From Lonicera japonica (Eukaryota > Streptophyta > Magnoliopsida > Dipsacales > Caprifoliaceae): a stretch of DNA of 64,000 bases. Position numbers and translations under genes: made by a program. The notes under the pieces were generated by a model. That model was given only the letters and a program-made list of their open reading frames with translations. It was not told where the DNA came from and searched no databases. Shown here piece by piece: positions 58,485 to 64,000 of this stretch. Where the stretch lies: assembly GCA_021464415.1 (NCBI GenBank), contig CM038467.1, positions 34,255,226 through 34,319,225 of the forward strand. Direction: 5' to 3'. Numbering within the stretch: position 1 is the stretch's first letter; each line of letters begins with the position of its first letter.

Positions 58485-58610
58485 ACTTGTGAAAGTTCTT
58501 CCTCGACCCGCGCTTTTGAATTAAAGGAGGGATTGCGGGAGATTGCTAGTGTTTGGGATAGGGAATTTGCGAGAGGGGAAGGAAGTGGTGGTGGCCGATG
58601 TAGAGTTTGA
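58377..58610 (+). CDS. hypothetical short open reading frame in the duplicated flank
   Basis: A 77-codon frame with Ser/Glu/Arg-rich sequence (ESSSSTRAFELKEGLREIAS). The part shared with copy 1 (near 7905-7975) keeps similar residues but is truncated there. I do not recognise it, and it may be only a remnant exon. Confidence 0.2.
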   Translation: MYLLDFFYKLLFAEGRHVPSFEEDSLSMPFASNFLMTCESSSSTRAFELKEGLREIASVWDREFARGEGSGGGRCRV

Positions 58611-60973
58611 TAATTGGAGGAGGAGGAGGAGGAGGTTGCAAGAGTTTAGGTGTAGTGTGGATTAAAAATGGGGTGGGAGTATGTTCGGGAGAATAAGAGG
58701 CGTTTGGAAGGTTTAGGTTTGGTATAACTTGAATAAGGATATAGTTATCAAGATTGGACTACCACAAGCGCAAAATTAGAAAATCATACAAATTCTCACC
58801 CCCTTAACTCTAATCATATACGGAAGGGGGGTCCGTCAAATTTTGGAACCTAACTACTCTAGTGAACAAACCTTTGGTCCCTAAAGTCTAATTGGGTATT
58901 ATGGAATGTAGATGTCACAAAAATATACCGGTAATTCAAATTATTGAGAGACGTATGACTATGCATTGCTAATCAAAAGCCAACATTGATTCGGGCGTTA
59001 ATTGGGTATTATTAGAGTGCTAATACCCCTAAGAAGATGACTACATTTTCAAACAAACACATTTTTGATAAGTAAATTAAGGTTTGTAATTTCATAGCAT
59101 TTGGTATAACATACCTTTCTTTTTAAGCAAGATCAATGACTACATTTTCAAACAAACATATTTTTATGTATTTACTAGGTGGTAGCTTTACAAGTCACAT
59201 TGCAATTTCTAGACAGAGTGGTCGAATTTGTCTTTTTATTAATTTTAGTTTGGTCATTTTTTTTCATTATATTTTGGTCTTTGAAATTTGAATTACATCT
59301 CATTTCACTTAAAATTGGCAAACCATATTTTTGGACCATCCAAAAAATGGAGAAGGCTTTCAATTTTGAAACTATATGTAACTCAGCTTAAATTTGAAGG
59401 ACTAAAATGTGATAAATGAAACAGTATGTACCAAAGTATGAAAAATAAATAAATAAACTTTAGCACTATAAAAGGTGAATTACCTGCATAAATAAATAAC
59501 TCACTAATCACCGTCCACGACAACTAGATATAGTTATAAAATCACAATAATAGAAGCAAATACAAGTACAACTAATTACGCAATATATAGCATGAAATTC
59601 ATAATTCAAGATTAATACGCTTAATACAATATATACCATAATTCAAGATTATTCTTTAACCAAGGATGAAGATGTAATTTCCGCTTCAAGGATAATACTA
59701 TCATTCAGTAGGAAGCCCTTTGATGCGTCATTTAGATTCTCCAAAGAAATAAATTGATTGAAACCCCAGTCCTTCTTTCAGGAGCCAAAGCAATTACTAG
59801 CTGCATGTAATTATAATGCAATTTCGTAAGAAATTTATTCACCATCAATCTAATACAATTTAACAGTGTAGCAAAAATTTCTGCATATGGAAATATGAGA
59901 ATTAGTCCCCAAAGGACATACCAGAATCCTCCAAAAGAAATTTTTTTTTTTTTTCCGTATTTATATCGTTTAACAAATGACCTTAAAACGCATGTAACAA
60001 GCACATAAAGATATGACCTAAGTACGGAAAATTGAACAATTTATCAAATAGATACTATTGAATATGTGATTCAAAAGTAAAATATACTAACGACAACCAA
60101 AAAATAAAAACAATTTTCTAATCAAGATTTTGAAAAAACTGAAAACGCATTGGGAAGAATTAATTAGCTAAAATCAGAAACAACATACTTGTGTGCTCCT
60201 CAATAGTACTTTTGAGTTGGCTCTTGATCCTCAATTTGAACTCCACAAACAATCTTGGTTTAGGATTCTGGACTATCCAATCAGCCTCCAAATACAGTGA
60301 TAAACATCCGGCCTCTTGATCTTTTCCTTTCGGATACAAAATTAAATCCCTGTATTTAATTTGTAAGAAAATAATACGTCATATAAGACTAAACTAACTT
60401 AATTCTAAACAATTTGAGTATTTTTCGGTATAGAGAGAACAAAATAAATAAATTTAATGCATGGTACGTACCATGTGTATCCGCCAATAACAAAAATACT
60501 GGAGCGATGTTTACGATCCTTCAATGATGAAAACTTATCAATCTTCCAAGTGAAAAGATCAGTATTAGTTTCATCCCTTATTGAGGGTGACTTCGTGGCA
60601 AAATGCTTAATAACGAAAACTTCAGCCCCAAATACACAGGAGTCACCCTTGATGTAACCATTAGAATCATTCGTAAGTGTTTCGAGGGAAAGAAACTTAT
60701 CAAATCCCCACTCAGTCACCATACTATGAAAGCGACGTACTTTTCCATCAACATCTATAAAGTTAAAAGAAGTAAATTAAGTTATACCACGCGTTAATCA
60801 ACATACAATAGCACATCTAGAATTTTGAGGGGGAACAAGCACAAAAAATTTTAAAGTACTCGTTTGGTTTGATTTTTGGTTCATTCTTAGAATTATAAAA
60901 TAGTAAATTCTAACTAGAACACTCTTATTGTTCATGTCAAAAGGTTAAAACATAAGAAATTAAAATATGCGCG

Positions 60974-60982
60974 AAATTATTA
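60974..60982. repeat. 9-bp target duplication, left copy (small MULE)
   Basis: AAATTATTA, repeated exactly at 61980-61988. Confidence 0.9.
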
Positions 60983-61979
60983 GAGTAAATACTATCAATG
61001 GCCACTGAACTATTGTCAAATTCTACCAATGGCCAATATACTTCATTTTGTTACAATCGGATCATTAAACTTTTAAAACATACCACCAGTGGTCGCTCCG
61101 TTAAATCCCACCGTTAATTTCTAACGGCAAGTAGGTCATGTGCCTATCACATAACCCAATTAATGGTATTTTAGTCAAATACCTATTGATTCAAAGCTAA
61201 ATTGTACAACAATACAACAAAATCTACCAAATATTGGCTTAACTAATCAAATCAAATGGCAATTTCTCAAACAAGGAAGAAAATTGGAGGAGTGGAAGAG
61301 GAAAAGAGGAACTCGGAGAAGGAAGAGGTTCGAGCGGAAGAATCGAAGAATAAGAATCAGAATTAGAATCGAAGAAGAAGAATCAGAATCAAAGAATCAG
61401 AATCTCATAATCGAAGAAGAAGAAGAAGGAAGTTCGGAGGAATGGATAGATAAATACTGAAAATCAAAATCAACCACAATTTTTGCTAGATAAATGCACA
61501 ATGGCTGCTTTCCCATCCTATTAATGCCTCTGTTGTCTACTTTTTGGACCTGTTGGGTTATGATCGTAACCCGTTTTGTGGTAATTAATTCTAATCTACA
61601 TTCCCCTCATAGGGGTGGGGATGGAGGACTATGAATGGCGAAAGAGGAAGCAGAAGAATGGTAGAAGAAGAACAGAAAAGGAAAACACAGCCTCAAAGAA
61701 ATGAGAGAAGAAGAAGAAGAAAAAGAAGTTCGAGGAAGAAGGAGAAGAAATAAAAGAAAAGGAAAAAGAAAAAAAAAGAAGGAAAAAGACTTAAATGCCC
61801 CTTCCATAGCGCATGACAATCACGTGACATGTATTTTACCAAAAATTAACGGTGAGATTTAACGGAGTGGCCACCGATGGTATACTTTAAAAGTTTAATA
61901 GTCCGATTGTAGCAAATGAAGTATAATGGCCACTGGTAGAATTTACCAATAATTCAGTGACCATTAATGGTATTTACTC
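60983..61979. mobile_element. non-autonomous MULE, 997 bp
   Basis: Long terminal inverted repeats of about 150 bp each (60983-61140 and about 61830-61979): left GAGTAAATACTATCAATGG against right, reverse-complemented, GAGTAAATACCATTAATGG. Nine-base duplications AAATTATTA flank it. The interior (61250-61800) is purine-rich with many GAAGAAGAA words and codes for nothing recognisable. It sits in an intron of MATH copy 2 and is absent from copy 1. Its terminal sequence is unlike the large MULE's apart from GAG, so a different transposase probably moved it. Confidence 0.92.
61300..61800. repeat. GA-rich low-complexity interior of the small MULE
   Basis: Two GAAGAAGA-rich patches (61310-61440 and 61630-61790) give spurious Phe/Ser/Leu-rich frames on minus. 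Confidence 0.8.
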
Positions 61980-63379
61980 AAATTATTATACGAGTTTTAA
62001 GAACAAAAATTCAAACTTGACAAACACTAGAGGCATAAATAAAAGTCCTTACCTTGGATGGTATAATAACTGTCCATGAGATAATTGTAAACAAACAATT
62101 TGTAGTTAACATAGACTTCCCAATTATGAATAAACTTATGTGTATCTACTATTTCCAAGCAGACTGCCAGATGATCTTTGTCCCCTTTGCTCCTTCCTCT
62201 GGGGTAAAGAGTCACTCTCCTTCATCATTGATGTTACGAGAAGTAAATAACAATAACAATAACAATAATAGTTTAGTTCAATCCGTCTATTTAAATAATC
62301 GAAATTACCAATTGTAGCCCATTGCTTCGAAAACATCAGATTGATATTTTTCAGAATTCGAATTTAAAAGGTCAGAAAAAGACTCTATTTTGAATATGAT
62401 GTGGGCCGGTAAAATATCTCTATAAGATCTTGATATTCCTGCAATATATTTGCAAATAACTTAAAAGGTTTAAAGGTCTAAAATCTTTTATATTAGAAAA
62501 ACTACAAAGTCTACAACAAGAAATATATGGTACCCACAGCCTACCAAGTGAGAGGTGATGGCCCATGCCTCTTAAACTAAAACTCTTGAGCCAAAAAACA
62601 AGAACTTATTAAAACACTTGGATAAACAAATTGTCAAAAAAAACAAAGATGAAATATGTTATGTCGTTGTTATACAAGATATATCACATGTGCAATTAAT
62701 GAATATGTTCTAATAGTTGAATAATTGATATGAAGTGTAAAATAAAAAGTGGTCCAAAACAAAGATAAGTTTGACGTAGTATCAAGTGTAAAATTCAATT
62801 AATAATAGAAGAAAGTTATAGAATATTTCTACGTTAGAAAGACGTCGTTTGATACATGATAAAAAGACTAAACACAATATATTTTTCACATCAATTGCAG
62901 CCTCAAATATTACACTTGAGTAAACGATTAAACGCAATATATTTTCACATTAATAATTTCAATCAATGAGTTTTTACGTAAGTTTTGAGGAAAATCGAAA
63001 GGGCACATAAAATAATTCTTTTTGAGAAATTATTAACGGAAAATATCCTCAAATGAATAGGACTACCTCTAATATTAAATTTTAATATTGATAGCTCTCA
63101 TAGAAGTAGAAATTATTCCATTTTTCTCTGTCATGTTATTTCCCAGGAGGTGATTTTTTTCTTTACTTCATCTCACAATTTTTTCTTTGACGGCATGTTG
63201 GCATAAACATGGCTACTAATTTCCCAAAATGGCATCTAGTTGCATTAATGTAATGGAATTCTTTCCCCCTTCCAGGCCTTTTAGTCTATCCAAGTTATAT
63301 CCAAGTTACTAACCTTCTATGAGGATATCCTAATGAACACTTAGTCAATCCAGATCAAGCAAATCTTTTCTATGTCTCA

Positions 63380-63786
63380 GCAAGGTTCTCACCCTTCAAC
63401 CTTTCAGCACTTATCGAGACGACGAGACATAATACTCAGCATAATTTTTATAATTATATGGAGTCATGTATCTTTACTTTTATCAAAATGAATCCTGTAA
63501 TCATTCGTGTTTTATACAATTTGACCACAAATTCAAAAGCCAAATTCCTGCTTGGTTCCTAAGATGGTGGGATCAACACGGACCACTCATGGACCTATTA
63601 CCAGAGTCACTCCAAGCCAAAGATGTGGTCCGATGCATTTCTGGAAGTGTCTTGGGTTCGGCCGAAGCATTTCTGGCGTCCCATGTTCGACATGTTTTGG
63701 TGGATTATTACTTCACTAATCGACTTTTGAGGTGTGTTTGCGGACATTTGCACAATTCAATCGCAAAAAGATGTAAATCTATTTGA
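63380..63786 (+). pseudogene. second copy of the pararetrovirus-like C-terminal remnant
   Basis: A plus-strand frame at 63466-63786 includes KFKSQIPAWFLRWWDQHGPL, the same segment as at 28510-28575, then continues LPESLQAKD and diverges from copy 1. Assignment to a pararetrovirus is tentative, as for copy 1. Confidence 0.3.
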
Positions 63787-63789
63787 GCA

Positions 63790-64000
63790 CTTTCGAAGGG
63801 GCAGTTTCTTTATCAAATGAACATACTAGGGCAAGTTAATTTCTATTAAACACCTCCTTCAATTTGAAGGGAGTGTTGGAAATAATATGGATTTATTTAT
63901 TAATAGATTATTAGAGCAAAGGGTTATTTAGATTTTATTTTTTTCCTTAAACTAAGTGGTGTTCAAGTTAATTTTTACACACCTCAACTAATTCTCTTTC
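63790..64000. other. non-coding end of window
   Basis: AT-rich. The last 45 bases resemble 33850-33900 (GTTCAAGTTAATTTTT and CAACTAATTC), an interspersed repeat fragment. Confidence 0.35.

Larger units (their letters stand above)
59649..62438 (-). pseudogene. MATH-domain (TRAF-like) protein gene, copy 2, premature stop in last exon
   Basis: Minus-strand exons: 62438-62309, 62219-62053, 60754-60472, 60349-60189 and 59801-59649. Sizes match copy 1 (for example 167 and 283 bp). Two MATH domains: first with TLYPRGRSKGDKDHLAVCLE and FGAEVFVIKHFATKS, second with WKIDKFSSLKDRKHRSSIF, LYPKGKDQEAGCLSLYLEAD and DASKGFLLNDSIILEAEI. The first four exons are open and in phase. The last has an in-frame TGA at 59779-59781 (CTCCTGAAAG, where copy 1 has CTCCACAAAG), which removes about 45 C-terminal residues, including the last strands of the second domain. 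A truncated protein is possible. The starting exon is not identified. The second visible intron carries a 997-bp MULE. Confidence 0.8.
58485..63650. repeat. duplicated MATH locus, copy 2
   Basis: Runs uninterrupted (apart from the 997-bp MULE) through the same order of sequence found split in copy 1 at 7900-8390 and 25215-28640. It therefore shows the pre-insertion state of copy 1. Confidence 0.85.

Noticed and set aside
61607..61819. Phe/Leu/Ser-rich minus-strand frame
   Set aside because: It is antisense of GAAGAA-rich low-complexity DNA inside the small MULE.
1..64000. tRNA, rRNA or microRNA genes
   Set aside because: I looked for tRNA-like arms and conserved rRNA words and saw none; primer-binding sites resemble tRNA ends only because retroelements use them.

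Overview
The window is nuclear DNA of a flowering plant, almost certainly a eudicot. It is AT-rich, carries spliced genes with GT/AG introns, and is dominated by plant transposable elements (Ty1-copia LTR elements, MULE, CACTA, hAT, a LINE remnant, a possible endogenous pararetrovirus remnant). I see no bacterial or organellar genes and no RNA genes. The species cannot be fixed from the sequence alone. Host-type coding sequence is limited to two copies of a MATH-domain gene (about 25.8-27.5 kb and 59.6-62.4 kb, both on the minus strand and both damaged) and two captured host exons inside transposons: V-ATPase subunit A at 7.1 kb and a GDSL esterase/lipase at 14.3 kb.

Layout. 1-7.9 kb: non-coding sequence, a decayed minus-strand copia element (gag to integrase, with a primer-binding site), and one end of a CACTA-like element near the V-ATPase exon. 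8.7-24.9 kb: a MULE with degenerate long terminal inverted repeats and a 9-bp target duplication. It carries two convergent genes, a DUF1985/Ulp1-type protease gene (plus strand) and a MURA-type transposase gene (minus strand). A 5.65-kb CACTA element has inserted into the protease gene, with a 3-bp target duplication. 25.2-28.3 kb: MATH gene copy 1. 28.4-34.7 kb: a pararetrovirus-like remnant and a non-coding LTR element with tandem internal repeats. 34.8-42.6 kb: a plus-strand copia element with both LTRs. 44.3-57.7 kb: a minus-strand copia element with perfect 5-bp target duplications, inserted in a LINE remnant and itself hosting a solo LTR, a 4.0-kb hAT element with an almost intact transposase, and a 3.8-kb LTR-type insertion. 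58.4-64 kb: MATH gene copy 2, whose second visible intron holds a 1-kb non-autonomous MULE with 9-bp target duplications.

The most unusual signal is a palindromic minisatellite confined to the MULE. The core is an 11-base half-site, GGTGCTAAATG, followed by its reverse complement. Roughly 55-60 perfect or near-perfect copies, usually 40-60 bp apart, fill the leader of the protease gene, three of its introns, the gap between the two genes and both introns of the transposase gene. I see none in the exons, in the nested CACTA or outside the MULE. The core is better conserved than the spacers, which suggests selection or a copying process acting on the palindrome, for example binding by a dimeric protein.

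The nested insertions can be ordered. The MATH locus duplicated first. Copy 1 then received an older repeat, then the MULE, then the CACTA; copy 2 received only the small MULE. Target duplications support eight of the insertions directly.
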